From: Methylobacterium crusticola
GTDB taxonomy: Bacteria > Pseudomonadota > Alphaproteobacteria > Rhizobiales > Beijerinckiaceae
Assembly (NCBI RefSeq): GCF_003574465.1
Contig: NZ_QOWC01000016.1
Span: forward strand, 1 to 64,000
Length of the DNA: 64,000 bases
Direction of reading: 5' to 3'
The notes under the pieces: generated by a model
Told to the model about the DNA's origin: nothing
The model's input: only the letters and a program-made list of their open reading frames with translations
The model's database searches: none
In this document: in pieces, positions 1 through 8,410 of the stretch
Position numbering within the stretch: the first letter of the stretch is position 1
Layout: the number at the start of each line of letters is the position of its first letter
Program-made: the position numbers and the translations under genes

Positions 1-82
1 GGGGCCTCCCAGGCGAGGCGGCGGCCGGGCCGTCCGGCGGACCGCGCCGCTGCGGGCGGGCGCGGGCGTCCGGCGCAGGCTC

Positions 83-844
83 TCACGCGGCGGGCGTCGG
101 ACCCGTCGCCACGGCGTCACGGGCGGCACCGGCCGGGGCGGCCTCGCGCAGCAGCGCCTCCGTGGCCGCCTCGATCCGCTCCTGGAGCAGCGGGTAGAAG
201 GCGTCGCGGGCGAGCCCCGGCGGGATCGGCGGCAGGAACGCGATGACGGCGGTTCCGGGGCGGCGCAGGACGCTGCGCCGGCGCCAGAACAGGCCGGTGT
301 TCACGGCTACCGGCTGGCACGGCACCCCGAGGCGGTCGTACAGGTGGGCGACGCCGTACTTGTAGGCCGGCGGCGCCCCCGGGGGGCGCCGCGTGCCCTC
401 CGGAAAGATGATGAGCTGGCGGCCCTCCGCCATGGCGGCGGCGGCCTCCTCGTTCATCAGCACCAGGGCGCGCGAGCCCTTGGAGCGGTCGATCGCCACC
501 ATCCCGCCCCGCGACAGGTACCAGCCGAACAGCGGCAGCCATTGCAACTCCCGCTTGAGGATGTAGGTGAAATCGTCGAGCACGGTGACGAGGGCGAGCG
601 TCTCCAGGGCGGATTGGTGCTTGGCCGCGACCACGAATCCCCCCGGCGGGCGGTGCTCGAGGCCCCGGAACTCGACGCGCAGGCCGACGATCACCCGCAG
701 CAGCCACAGCATCACCCGGGCCCAGACCTGGGCGAGGCGGATCACGCCGCGGCGCGAGGCCAGGGCCGGCAGGCCGCCGATCATCATCACGGCGGTGGCG
801 AGGTAGAACAGGACGTTGAACAGGAGCGAGCGGACGAGCAGCAT
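83..844 (-). CDS. plsC: 1-acyl-sn-glycerol-3-phosphate acyltransferase
   Basis: Predicted PlsC-type acyltransferase that adds the second acyl chain to lysophosphatidic acid at the inner membrane during phospholipid synthesis. The 253-residue protein starts with a hydrophobic segment (residues 5-30). The catalytic HX4E block is HQSALE near residue 76, and the acceptor-binding block FPEGTR is at about 147-152. Length fits the family. The frame is open further upstream to 907, but that part is Arg/Pro/Gly-rich and precedes the membrane segment, so the ATG at 844 is preferred. It stands alone, with a long non-coding stretch upstream. Confidence 0.9.
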   Translation of the reverse strand: MLLVRSLLFNVLFYLATAVMMIGGLPALASRRGVIRLAQVWARVMLWLLRVIVGLRVEFRGLEHRPPGGFVVAAKHQSALETLALVTVLDDFTYILKRELQWLPLFGWYLSRGGMVAIDRSKGSRALVLMNEEAAAAMAEGRQLIIFPEGTRRPPGAPPAYKYGVAHLYDRLGVPCQPVAVNTGLFWRRRSVLRRPGTAVIAFLPPIPPGLARDAFYPLLQERIEAATEALLREAAPAGAARDAVATGPTPAA

Positions 845-1621
845 GGCGAGCCTTCGGGCCCGGCCGGGCCCGAGCCCAGCGGCTCGGCCCCGGCCGCGCG
901 GCGACACGGTGAGCGCGCAGCGTCCGCCCGGTCGGGCCGGGGGCGGCGCTGCGGCGCGCGGGCCACCCCCTTAGAGCATTTCGGCCCGGGGTGGATACCG
1001 GGGAGCGCCGGCGCGGCGGGCGGGACGCGGCGGGGCCCGGGTCTCCCGGCGGGCCGCCCCGCCGCGGCATTTCGCTCCCTGGTTGCACACCCGCATGTGG
1101 ACGATACAGAACGTCGCGACCGGTCACGGCGCGCTCGGACGGGGCGGGAACGCACCCTCCGGCCGGCGCCGCGAGCGCAGATCCGGGGCCGGGATCCGGC
1201 CGAGGCGGCGGCACGCGGCCTCCCGGCGGGCCGGTGCCCGGCGCGACGATGCCCGGCGCGACGGCTTCGTGCGGCATCGCGGCGCGGGGCCGACCCGAGG
1301 CGCCGGGGGCCGCGCGACGGGGCGGCGCGCCGCCGCCCCGTCGCGCCTCCGGCCGGCACGATCGCTGCCGTGGAGGGTGTGCAATCCGAGTTTTCTCGGA
1401 ATAGTGCGGCAGCATGACTGGCGTCGTCAGCAAAGTGGAAGTCGTTTTGTAAGCGAATGAGGGCCGAACAGCGTTGATTTCGTGCAGAATTCCTCAGAGA
1501 GTGTGACCGTCGGCGTTGTTTCGCTTTGAGGCCGCGGCGGGCCCGAGTGCCGAACCGCCCGGAGCGTGCCAGATGCCCTGCCGCCGGCGCGCGCTCCCAC
1601 TCCAGCCATCAGGATCATGCG
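845..1621. other. Intergenic region, no gene supported
   Basis: About 780 bases between the acyltransferase and the PAS protein, which are divergently transcribed. The frames that stay open here give low-complexity Arg/Pro/Ala/Gly translations with no recognisable domain. The right third (1380-1520) is less G+C-rich and probably carries the promoter of the PAS gene. It includes a short perfect inverted repeat TCCGAG-TTTT-CTCGGA at 1385-1400. Nothing else can be assigned. Confidence 0.6.
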
Positions 1622-2176
1622 ATGCTCCTGTGCTCGCCCGAGACCACCGGCACCTGGGACCGGGACATTCCGGGCGACAGGCTCTACGCGGACACGCTCA
1701 CGGCCGAACTGTTCGGGCTCGATCCGTTGCAGGCGGAGAGCGGATACGGCCTCGACGAATTCCTGGGCTGCCTCGATGGGGAGGACCGCGCGCGCGTCCG
1801 CGCCCACATGCACGAGGCCGAGCGCATGCCGGGCGGCCACTACGCGGCGGAATTCCGGGTGCGCCGCCCCGACGGCGCGCTCCGCCCGCTGCTGATCCGG
1901 GGCCGGATCCATCGCGGCGCGGACGGCCGGCCCCTGCGGGGCCGCGGCATCGCCGCCGACCTGTCGGCGCCGCGCGTGCGCGTGGCCGAGCCCGCGCGGC
2001 GCCCGCAGGCCGACGCGCTCGAGCGGGCGGCCGACCTCTGCCTGGAGGCCCGGGAGGCGATTCTCGAGGTGGCGGACCAGCCCTTCCTGCGCCGCCTCGT
2101 CGACATGCTGCTCCTCGAGATCGGCCGCGGGCTCGCGCGCCGCGCCAGCGCGGAGACGCGCCGCAAGGCGAATTGA
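1622..2176 (+). CDS. PAS-fold protein without output domain
   Basis: A 184-residue protein with one PAS_3-like fold at about residues 10-115 (GTWDRDIPG, then a YGLDEFL..LDGEDRARV helix and the AEFRVRRPDGALR strand pair), followed by an alpha-helical tail of about 60 residues. No kinase, cyclase or DNA-binding domain follows, so it is either a stand-alone sensor/adaptor or a single-domain regulator. The ATG at 1622 is preferred because the open extension to 1526 is Pro/Arg-rich and precedes the PAS fold. The next gene in the same direction is the membrane-thioesterase fusion. No function can be named. Confidence 0.75.
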   Translation: MLLCSPETTGTWDRDIPGDRLYADTLTAELFGLDPLQAESGYGLDEFLGCLDGEDRARVRAHMHEAERMPGGHYAAEFRVRRPDGALRPLLIRGRIHRGADGRPLRGRGIAADLSAPRVRVAEPARRPQADALERAADLCLEAREAILEVADQPFLRRLVDMLLLEIGRGLARRASAETRRKAN

Positions 2177-2341
2177 GGGCGCGGGCCGGCCAAGCCGGCG
2201 GCCCGGCGCGGGCGCGCGGCCGGGATGGACGTTCCCGGGCCCGGCCCCTGCCGATCGGGCAGGGCTGCTCACGCAGCGTATTCCCGAGCGCATTCATTCA
2301 GATTAATGTGCTGCCAGGCCAGCAGAACTCGCGTCCAAGAA

Positions 2342-4159
2342 ATGACCGTACCGAATTTTCGCACCTTGTCTTGGGTACCGACAATCTCACTTTCGTGGAT
2401 GTGGGGTTTGGGATTTTTCTACGCAATCCACGTCACCTTAACCTACGGATGGCTCGGGTTCTTGGCGTTTGCGGTGCCGAACGCGGTCGGACTTGGTCTG
2501 TTCGGTTGGTTCCTGGGCGCACCGGGCCGCGACCCCGCCAAGATCTTCGCCGCGGTCGAGACCGCCTACACCGGTCTCTTCCTGCTGTGCCAGCTCGGCG
2601 CCGTCTCCATCACGCTGTTCGGCATCGTCGCCTACCTGTGGCTTCCCTTGACGGGCTCGACCGCGGCACTCGGCGTCGTCCTGCTGATGCTGGTCGCCTG
2701 CTCGATCGGGCATTCCCTCGAGATCGGAACCTTGCGTCTGCTCCACGCCGCCTACCTCGTGGTCGGGGTCGCGGCGGCGCTCGCGGCGCTCGCCGGGATG
2801 CCGCCGGCGCCGGGGGGCGAGGCCCCTCCCCTGGCGGCCTTCGACGCGCGCTTCTACGGTCTCGCCCTGCCGACGCTCGTGGGCTTCCTGCTCGGCCCCT
2901 GGATGGACGTGCAGCAATGGCAGCGCGCGGTGGCGATCCACCGCGAGGGCGGATCGGTCCGGGCCGCCTACGGGATCGGGGCCGCGCTGTTCCTCGGCCT
3001 CCTCGTGCTGAACGCCGCCCTCGCGGCGGCGGCGGGCACGGGCGGGACCGTGGTGTCGGCGGACGGGCTGCCGGGCGCGCAGCCGGCGGTCGCCCTCGCG
3101 CTCGCCCGCGACGGGCTCGGCCCGGCGGCCCTCGCGTACGTCCTGTGGGCGCTGGTGGCCGCCGCCTCGACCATCGACGGCTTCTACTGCGCGACGCGCT
3201 GGCTGATGACGTCGGTCACCCGGCGCAGCGCCTCGCCGCTCCTCGCCTTCGTGCCGGCCGGGCTCGTCGCGTCGCCGCTCTGGCTGGCGCTCGGCGCGGT
3301 CGCGGTCGCCTTCGCGGCCGTCGCGGCGAACCTGTCGCTGATGTACCTGATGCTGCCCTACGCGACGCTCCTCGTCGGCGCCGCGGCCTGCCTCGTCTGC
3401 GAGACCTTCGGCGCGCCCCGCCGCTACGACCCGGTGCTGTGCCTGATGATCGGGCTCGCCGCGAGCCTCGTGTTCCTGCAGGGCTACGTGGCGCCGGTCG
3501 GCGCCCTCCTGGCGCTCGCGCCCCTGCTCGGCCTCGTCGGCGCCCTGCCGATGATCGCAGCGCTCGTGCGGCCCGCGCCGCCCGGGCCGCCCGCGCGGGG
3601 GGCCGCCCCCGAGGAGGTCACCCCGCTCGTCCCGGCGGTCGCCCTGGCGACCCAGAACGCCATCGTGTCCCACGGCTTCGACGGGCACTGGTTCGTCCTG
3701 CACCTGGTGCCGACCTACGACGACACCAACTCGGTCGGGAACGTCTACTTCGCCAACTACGTCCGCTGGGTCGGCAAGGCGCGGGAGCTGTTCTTCAGCG
3801 CCTGCATGCCCGACTTCGACCTGCGGACCACCGAGTACTACGTGCTGACCCGCTCCTTCAGCCACGATTTCCGGCGCGAGATCAAGGAGTTCGAGCACGT
3901 CACGGTGCGGGTCCGGATCGCCCGGCACAACCGCAAGTTCGTCACCCTGGCCCACGAGATCTTCAGCGACAGCCACGGCCTCCTCGGCCGGGGCGAGCAA
4001 TCCCTGATGTTCGTCGACACGGTGCAGTACCGCCCGCTCGACATCCCCCGGGCGATCATCGCGGGCTTCCTGCCGTACTGGCCGAGGGAATCGCCCCATG
4101 CCGGCGACGTGGCGGCCCCGGGGACGCCCCCCCGGGTGACCGCGGCGGCCGAGCCCTGA
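2342..4159 (+). CDS. Transporter-like membrane domain fused to hot-dog thioesterase
   Basis: A 605-residue fusion. Residues 1 to about 425 contain roughly ten or more hydrophobic helices and a loop reading GPWMDVQQWQRA, which resembles the conserved loop of sodium:solute symporters. Residues 440-585 form a hot-dog thioesterase domain. Its signature DTNSVGNVYFANYVRW and the following KARELFF resemble CalE7/DynE7-type enediyne thioesterases, where Asn sits in place of the catalytic Asp of YbgC-type enzymes. The domain probably hydrolyses an acyl thioester at the cytoplasmic face, but the substrate is unknown. ATG 2342 is chosen because residues upstream (open to 2225) look non-coding. G+C is lower at 2280-2460 than in the rest of the gene. 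It may be linked to the upstream PAS gene. Confidence 0.8.
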   Translation: MTVPNFRTLSWVPTISLSWMWGLGFFYAIHVTLTYGWLGFLAFAVPNAVGLGLFGWFLGAPGRDPAKIFAAVETAYTGLFLLCQLGAVSITLFGIVAYLWLPLTGSTAALGVVLLMLVACSIGHSLEIGTLRLLHAAYLVVGVAAALAALAGMPPAPGGEAPPLAAFDARFYGLALPTLVGFLLGPWMDVQQWQRAVAIHREGGSVRAAYGIGAALFLGLLVLNAALAAAAGTGGTVVSADGLPGAQPAVALALARDGLGPAALAYVLWALVAAASTIDGFYCATRWLMTSVTRRSASPLLAFVPAGLVASPLWLALGAVAVAFAAVAANLSLMYLMLPYATLLVGAAACLVCETFGAPRRYDPVLCLMIGLAASLVFLQGYVAPVGALLALAPLLGLVGALPMIAALVRPAPPGPPARGAAPEEVTPLVPAVALATQNAIVSHGFDGHWFVLHLVPTYDDTNSVGNVYFANYVRWVGKARELFFSACMPDFDLRTTEYYVLTRSFSHDFRREIKEFEHVTVRVRIARHNRKFVTLAHEIFSDSHGLLGRGEQSLMFVDTVQYRPLDIPRAIIAGFLPYWPRESPHAGDVAAPGTPPRVTAAAEP

Positions 4160-4219
4160 CCGGGTGGGAGCCGGGACCCTGAGGGCCCGGCGCCCGGGCG
4201 CCGAGGGGCGGCCCGGCGC

Positions 4220-6601
4220 TCAGGCGGCGTGGGGCCGCCCGAGCAGGCGGCGGGGGGGCGCGGCGATGAGGGCGGCGGCCTCCTCGGCGGGCAGCGGCTT
4301 GCTGAACAGGTAGCCCTGGAACTGGTGGCAGCCCTGCTGGAGCAGGCAGACGCGCTGCGCCTCGGTCTCGACGCCCTCGGCGATGATCGTCATGCCGAGG
4401 CTCGTCGCCATGTCGACGATCGCCCGGATGATCGCGAGGTTGCTCGTCTCGCAGGGCAGGTCGCGCACGAAGCTCTGGTCGATCTTGATCTTGTCGAAGG
4501 ACGCCCGCCGCAGGTAGCTCAGGGACGAGTAGCCGGTGCCGAAATCGTCGAGCGACAGGCGCAGGCGCATCTCGCGCAGCTTCGTCAGGGCGACGAGCGT
4601 GGCCGGGGTCGCCTCGAGGAAGACCGATTCCGTGATCTCGATCTCGAGGCGGCCGGCGTCGAGGCCGCTCTCGCCGAGCGCCGTGCGGACCACCGCCGGC
4701 ACGTCGGAGTGGCGCAGCTGGATCGGCGACAGGTTGACGGCGATGCTGATCCGGGGCGGCCAGGTCGCGGCGATCCGGCAGGCCTCCCGGATGATCCACT
4801 CGCCGAGCGGGATGATGACGCCGGTCTCCTCGGCGAGCGGGATGAACTCCGCCGGCGAGACGAAGCCCCGGGTCGGGTGCTTCCAGCGCAGCAGCGCCTC
4901 GAAGCCCCGGGTGCACGAATCCTTCGCGTCGACGAGGGGCTGGAAGTGCAGCAGGAACTCGTTGCGGTCGAGGGCGCCCCGCAGGTCGGCCGTGAGCAGG
5001 CGGCGCGCCTCGATGATCTCGTCCATCTCGGCCTCGTAGAACCGGTAGCCGTGCCGGCCCCCGCTCTTGGTGCGGTAGAGCGCGAGGTCGGCGCGCCGGA
5101 CGATCTCCTGGTCGCCGTCCTGGGGCGCGATGGCGATGCCGATGCTCACGCCGATGCTCATGCGCAGGCCGTCGAGGTGGAACGGCGCCCCGATCGCGTC
5201 GACGATCCGGGCGCCGAGGGATTCGAGGGCGGGCCGGTCGAGCAGGGCCGGAGCCCGCACCAGCATCGCGAACTCGTCGCCGGCGAGGCGGGCGAGGGCC
5301 GTGCCGGGCCCGGCGAAGTGCCGCAGCCGCTCGGCGACCGCCTGGAGCAGCGCGTCGCCGGCCGCGTGCCCGAAGCTGTCGTTGACGCTCTTGAACTCGT
5401 CGAGGTCGAGGCAGAACACCGCGAACGGCGCGCCGGCGCGCAGGGCCGCGCGCGCCGCCTCGAGCTCCTGCTGGAAAGAGACCCGGTTCGGCAGCTCGGT
5501 CAGGGAATCGTGCATCGCCAGGTAGGACAGGCGCTCCTCGGAGTGGCGCCGCTCGGTCACGTCGGAGCCGACCCCCCGGTAGCCCGCGAAGCTCCCGGCC
5601 GCGTCGAAGATCGGCTTGCCGCTGATCGACCACCAGCGGGCCTCGCCGGCGATCTCGACGGGCAGCAGGATGTTGCGGAACGCCTGGCGCTCGACGACGT
5701 GGTGCCAGAGGAGCGTGCCCGGATGGGCGGGGCCGGCGCCCACCGGCGGCAGGAACAGGCGCTCGAGCGGCAGGCCCTGGAGCTGCCGCTCGGAGGAGCC
5801 CGCGACCTGGACCAGCCGGGCGGAGACGTGCTGGAGCCGCAGGTCCGCGTTGGTCTCCCAGAGCCAGTCGCTGGCATTCTCCTCGAAGTCGTTGAGGAGG
5901 AGGTTGGTGAATTCCTGCTGGCGCTCGAGGTCGGCCTGCGTCTCGACGCGCATGGTCACGAGCCGGCTGAGGTGCAGGATCGTGAAGACGATGAACGCGG
6001 CGTAGAAGGCGAGGAGCAGCGCCACGTAGATGTAGAAGGGCTCCCCCGTCATCGCGAGCCCGATGAAGGAGCCGAGGATGATCGGCCCCGAGAAGCTCAT
6101 GGCGACCCGCGGCATCACGGCGGCGCTCATCCCGGTGGAGATCAGCCCGGCGCAGGAGGCCGCGATGAGGAGACGCTGATGCGCGTCGGCCTGGGCGAAC
6201 AGCATCACGGGGATCGACGCCAGCACCGTGCCGTACAGGAGCGCCATGGCGACGACTTGGTGGATCAGGCCCGGCCCGATCTCGCTCGGCTTCGGGCGCG
6301 ACCGCCAGCGCAAGCACCGGGCGAGCGCCACGCTGGCGAGCAGGACGGCGAGAGCCTCGAGGCTCGCGATGTAGACCTGGTTCCCGGGCGTCCAGAACAG
6401 GAACGAGATCACCTGGACGACGCCGACACTGACGAGCAGCGTGAAGGGAACAAGCCGCAATGCGACGTCGACTTGCTCGACCCGCACGCGTCCTTTGAGA
6501 TTGTTGTCCAGAGAGCCGTACCTGTTGTTGCTGCCGTTCAGGAAGGCATCGAGCATCTCGGCCAACGCGATCAACTTTTCCATGACAAAGATTCGTGCCA
6601 T
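4220..6601 (-). CDS. Membrane PAS-GGDEF-EAL cyclic-di-GMP protein
   Basis: A 793-residue putative bifunctional diguanylate cyclase/phosphodiesterase of the inner membrane. Residues 45-215 form a hydrophobic sensor region of about six helices. A PAS domain follows at 243-348 (ending YRGVGSDVTERR), then a GGDEF domain with AGDEF at 440-444. The EAL domain is at about 540-785 with EAL at 568-570, AVNLSP, EITES, LDDFGTGYSS, KIKIDQSF and AEGVE all present, so phosphodiesterase activity is expected. The GGDEF signature starts with Ala and no RxxD inhibitory site precedes it, so cyclase activity is uncertain. A second start (Met7) is possible at 6583. A CtrA-like box lies about 70 bp upstream. Confidence 0.92.
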   Translation of the reverse strand: MARIFVMEKLIALAEMLDAFLNGSNNRYGSLDNNLKGRVRVEQVDVALRLVPFTLLVSVGVVQVISFLFWTPGNQVYIASLEALAVLLASVALARCLRWRSRPKPSEIGPGLIHQVVAMALLYGTVLASIPVMLFAQADAHQRLLIAASCAGLISTGMSAAVMPRVAMSFSGPIILGSFIGLAMTGEPFYIYVALLLAFYAAFIVFTILHLSRLVTMRVETQADLERQQEFTNLLLNDFEENASDWLWETNADLRLQHVSARLVQVAGSSERQLQGLPLERLFLPPVGAGPAHPGTLLWHHVVERQAFRNILLPVEIAGEARWWSISGKPIFDAAGSFAGYRGVGSDVTERRHSEERLSYLAMHDSLTELPNRVSFQQELEAARAALRAGAPFAVFCLDLDEFKSVNDSFGHAAGDALLQAVAERLRHFAGPGTALARLAGDEFAMLVRAPALLDRPALESLGARIVDAIGAPFHLDGLRMSIGVSIGIAIAPQDGDQEIVRRADLALYRTKSGGRHGYRFYEAEMDEIIEARRLLTADLRGALDRNEFLLHFQPLVDAKDSCTRGFEALLRWKHPTRGFVSPAEFIPLAEETGVIIPLGEWIIREACRIAATWPPRISIAVNLSPIQLRHSDVPAVVRTALGESGLDAGRLEIEITESVFLEATPATLVALTKLREMRLRLSLDDFGTGYSSLSYLRRASFDKIKIDQSFVRDLPCETSNLAIIRAIVDMATSLGMTIIAEGVETEAQRVCLLQQGCHQFQGYLFSKPLPAEEAAALIAAPPRRLLGRPHAA

Positions 6602-6953
6602 TCGCTGATTTAGAGCAGCTTAATGGACATTGGTATTATGGAGCTACGGTCTTTTTCTATATATTTTTCATTAACCCGCACTTAAGGCATCGATTAAAAT
6701 GCGGGGCGCGGCGATGATTGCGCGTCCGCGGCGGGCCGGGGCGGCCCGCCGGGTCCCGGGTGGACGGCCGCCCCGGCGGGTGCGGAAATCCGCGCGCGCG
6801 CCGCCGGATTGCCGGTGTCGGCATGCAAGAAAACGTGCTTTAAGCGCCCTCGGACCCTGCGGCAGACCCGCGCGGGTCGACCCGTGCGGCAGACGCGGGG
6901 GGAACGCTGCCGATCGGGCCTTGCAGGCCGAGCCGGTTACCAGGGAGGACGCC
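6602..6953. other. Divergent promoter region, A+T-rich
   Basis: About 350 bases between the divergent cyclic-di-GMP gene and the TRAP binding-protein gene. Bases 6605-6705 are strikingly A+T-rich for this genome (runs such as CTATATATTTTTC), as expected for a promoter. A consensus CtrA-type box is annotated separately at 6671-6685. The right half returns to high G+C and has no supported gene; the frame of the downstream gene stays open through it, but the translation there is Arg/Pro-rich and precedes the signal peptide. Confidence 0.6.
6671..6685. promoter_or_regulatory. CtrA-type box TTAA-N7-TTAA
   Basis: TTAACCCGCACTTAA matches the full alphaproteobacterial CtrA consensus (TTAA, seven bases, TTAA). 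It lies in an A+T-rich divergent promoter region 70 bp from the start of the PAS-GGDEF-EAL gene and about 270 bp from the TRAP binding protein. The motif match is direct; binding by CtrA is inferred. Confidence 0.6.
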
Positions 6954-7973
6954 ATGACCACGATCACGCGCCGCCGCGCGCTCCATCTCACCCTCGCGGG
7001 CGCCGTCGCGGCGCCGGCCGTGCTCCGGGTCAGCCGGGTGCAGGCGGCGGAGTTCAACCTGAAGGCCGCGAACAACGCCCCGGTCAGCCATCCGCTCACG
7101 ATCTACATGGCGAAGGCCGCGGACGGCATCCGGGAGGAGACCGGCGGCCGGGTCGACATCAAGCTGTTTCCCAACAACCAGCTCGGCGGCGACACCGACA
7201 TGCTGAGCCAGCTGCGCTCGGGGGCGCTCGAGTTCTTCACCCTCTCGCCCCTGATCCTCGCCACCCTGGTACCAGCGGCCTCGATCAGCGGCGTCGGCTT
7301 CGCCTGGACCTCCTACGACAAGCTCTGGCCGGCGATGGACGGCGATCTCGGCGCCCACGTGCGCGACCGGATCGACAAGTCGGGCCTCTACGCCTTCGAC
7401 CGGATCTGGGAGAACGGCTTCCGCCAGACCACCTCGTCGTCGCGGCCGATCCTCGCCCCCGACGACTTCAAGGGCTTCAAGATCCGGGTGCCGCCGAGCC
7501 CGATGTGGACCTCGATGTTCAAGGCCTTCGACGCCGCCCCGATGACGATCAACTTCGCGGAGGTGTACTCGGCGCTCCAGACCCGGATCGCCGAGGGGCA
7601 GGAGAATCCGCTCGCCCTGATCGAGGCGGCCAAGCTCTACGAGGTGCAGAAGCACCTCTCGAAGACCAACCACATGTGGGACGGCTTCTGGCTCCTCGCC
7701 AACGGCAAGATCTGGCGCTCGCTGCCCCAGGACGTGAGGACCGTCGTCGGCAAGCACTTCAACACCCAGGCGGTCGAGCAGCGCAAGGAGACGCTTGCGC
7801 GCAACGGCTCGACCGAGAAGGACCTGCTGGCCCGCGGCCTGACCTTCCACGACGTCGACACCAAGTCGTTCCAGGCCAAGCTCCAGTCGGCCGGGTTCTA
7901 CAAGGAGTGGAAGGGCAAGTTCGGCGACGACGCCTGGGCCCTGCTCGAGAAGCACACGGGCCCGATCGCCTGA
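6954..7973 (+). CDS. TRAP transporter solute-binding protein, DctP type
   Basis: A 339-residue periplasmic binding protein of the DctP family, which captures organic acids for tripartite ATP-independent transporters. A twin-arginine-like signal (TITRRRALHLTLAGAV...) is followed by the DctP pattern: GGRVDIKLFPNNQLGGD, KGFKIRVPPSPMW and FAEVYSALQTRIAEGQENP. The ATG at 6954 has a good ribosome site (AGGGAGG, 6942-6948), and the open frame upstream is rejected. No DctQ or DctM membrane subunit lies on either side, so this is an orphan binding protein or partners with subunits encoded elsewhere. A strong G+C hairpin follows it. Confidence 0.93.
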   Translation: MTTITRRRALHLTLAGAVAAPAVLRVSRVQAAEFNLKAANNAPVSHPLTIYMAKAADGIREETGGRVDIKLFPNNQLGGDTDMLSQLRSGALEFFTLSPLILATLVPAASISGVGFAWTSYDKLWPAMDGDLGAHVRDRIDKSGLYAFDRIWENGFRQTTSSSRPILAPDDFKGFKIRVPPSPMWTSMFKAFDAAPMTINFAEVYSALQTRIAEGQENPLALIEAAKLYEVQKHLSKTNHMWDGFWLLANGKIWRSLPQDVRTVVGKHFNTQAVEQRKETLARNGSTEKDLLARGLTFHDVDTKSFQAKLQSAGFYKEWKGKFGDDAWALLEKHTGPIA

Positions 7974-8410
7974 AGGCGCGAAGGCGGGACCCGGAACGCG
8001 ATCCTGCGGGCGCGCCCGCGGGGGCCCGGGGGAGGCTCCGCTCCCGGGCCCCCGCGGCGTCAGGCGGCGTCGCGCCGGCCCGGCTCCGGCCGGCCGATCG
8101 GGGACCCTTGCGCCTCGGTGCAGCCCCGCGCCGGTCGCCCGGGCGTCTCGACACCCTCCGGCGCGGTTGCGGGGCGAGGAGGTCGATGCCCGGCACCCTG
8201 GTCGGGCGGGCGAGGCCGCGGAACCGGGTGAGGCGTCGCGACCGCGGCGCGCCGAGTGCGCCGGCACGGATCATCCGGCCCCGAGGCCGGAGCTTCAGGC
8301 CCGCCCGCGCCCGGCCGGGACGCCGCGGAGGATCCGGGTCCGGAAGGCCGCGCCGCGGACACGCCGCACGCCTCGCCGCGCGCCGGAGCGACGGGCGGGG
8401 CCGCGGGGCC
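7974..8410. other. Intergenic region, only a terminator hairpin seen
   Basis: About 440 bases between the convergent TRAP gene and guaA. Apart from the hairpin at 8017-8056 it contains no recognisable gene. Open frames on both strands give Pro/Arg/Gly/Ala-rich translations without domain features, as expected by chance at this base composition. No tRNA or structured RNA was recognised. Confidence 0.6.
8017..8056 (+). terminator. Strong G+C hairpin after the TRAP binding gene
   Basis: Left arm 8017-8034 and right arm 8041-8056 are complementary over 14 contiguous base pairs (CGCGGGGGCCCGGG) plus GAG/CTC, with a six-base loop. It begins about 45 bases after the stop codon. There is no T tract, as is usual at this G+C content. 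It may serve both this gene and the convergent guaA. Confidence 0.6.

Noticed and set aside
117..1433. A long open frame on the minus strand covering the acyltransferase and the upstream intergenic region
   Set aside because: It is in another frame of a clear acyltransferase gene, its translation is Arg/Pro/Gly/Ala low-complexity, and such frames are expected at about 75% G+C.
2342..4159. Part of an enediyne biosynthetic cluster
   Set aside because: Only the thioesterase domain resembles that system; no polyketide synthase, UnbL/V/U or self-resistance gene is present in 64 kb.
4229..6613. A 794-codon open frame antisense to the GGDEF-EAL gene
   Set aside because: It mirrors the codon pattern of the real gene and lacks any domain; the sense product has all catalytic motifs of GGDEF and EAL families.
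8057..8410. Possible small genes on either strand
   Set aside because: Translations are Pro/Arg-rich without signal, domain or ribosome site.
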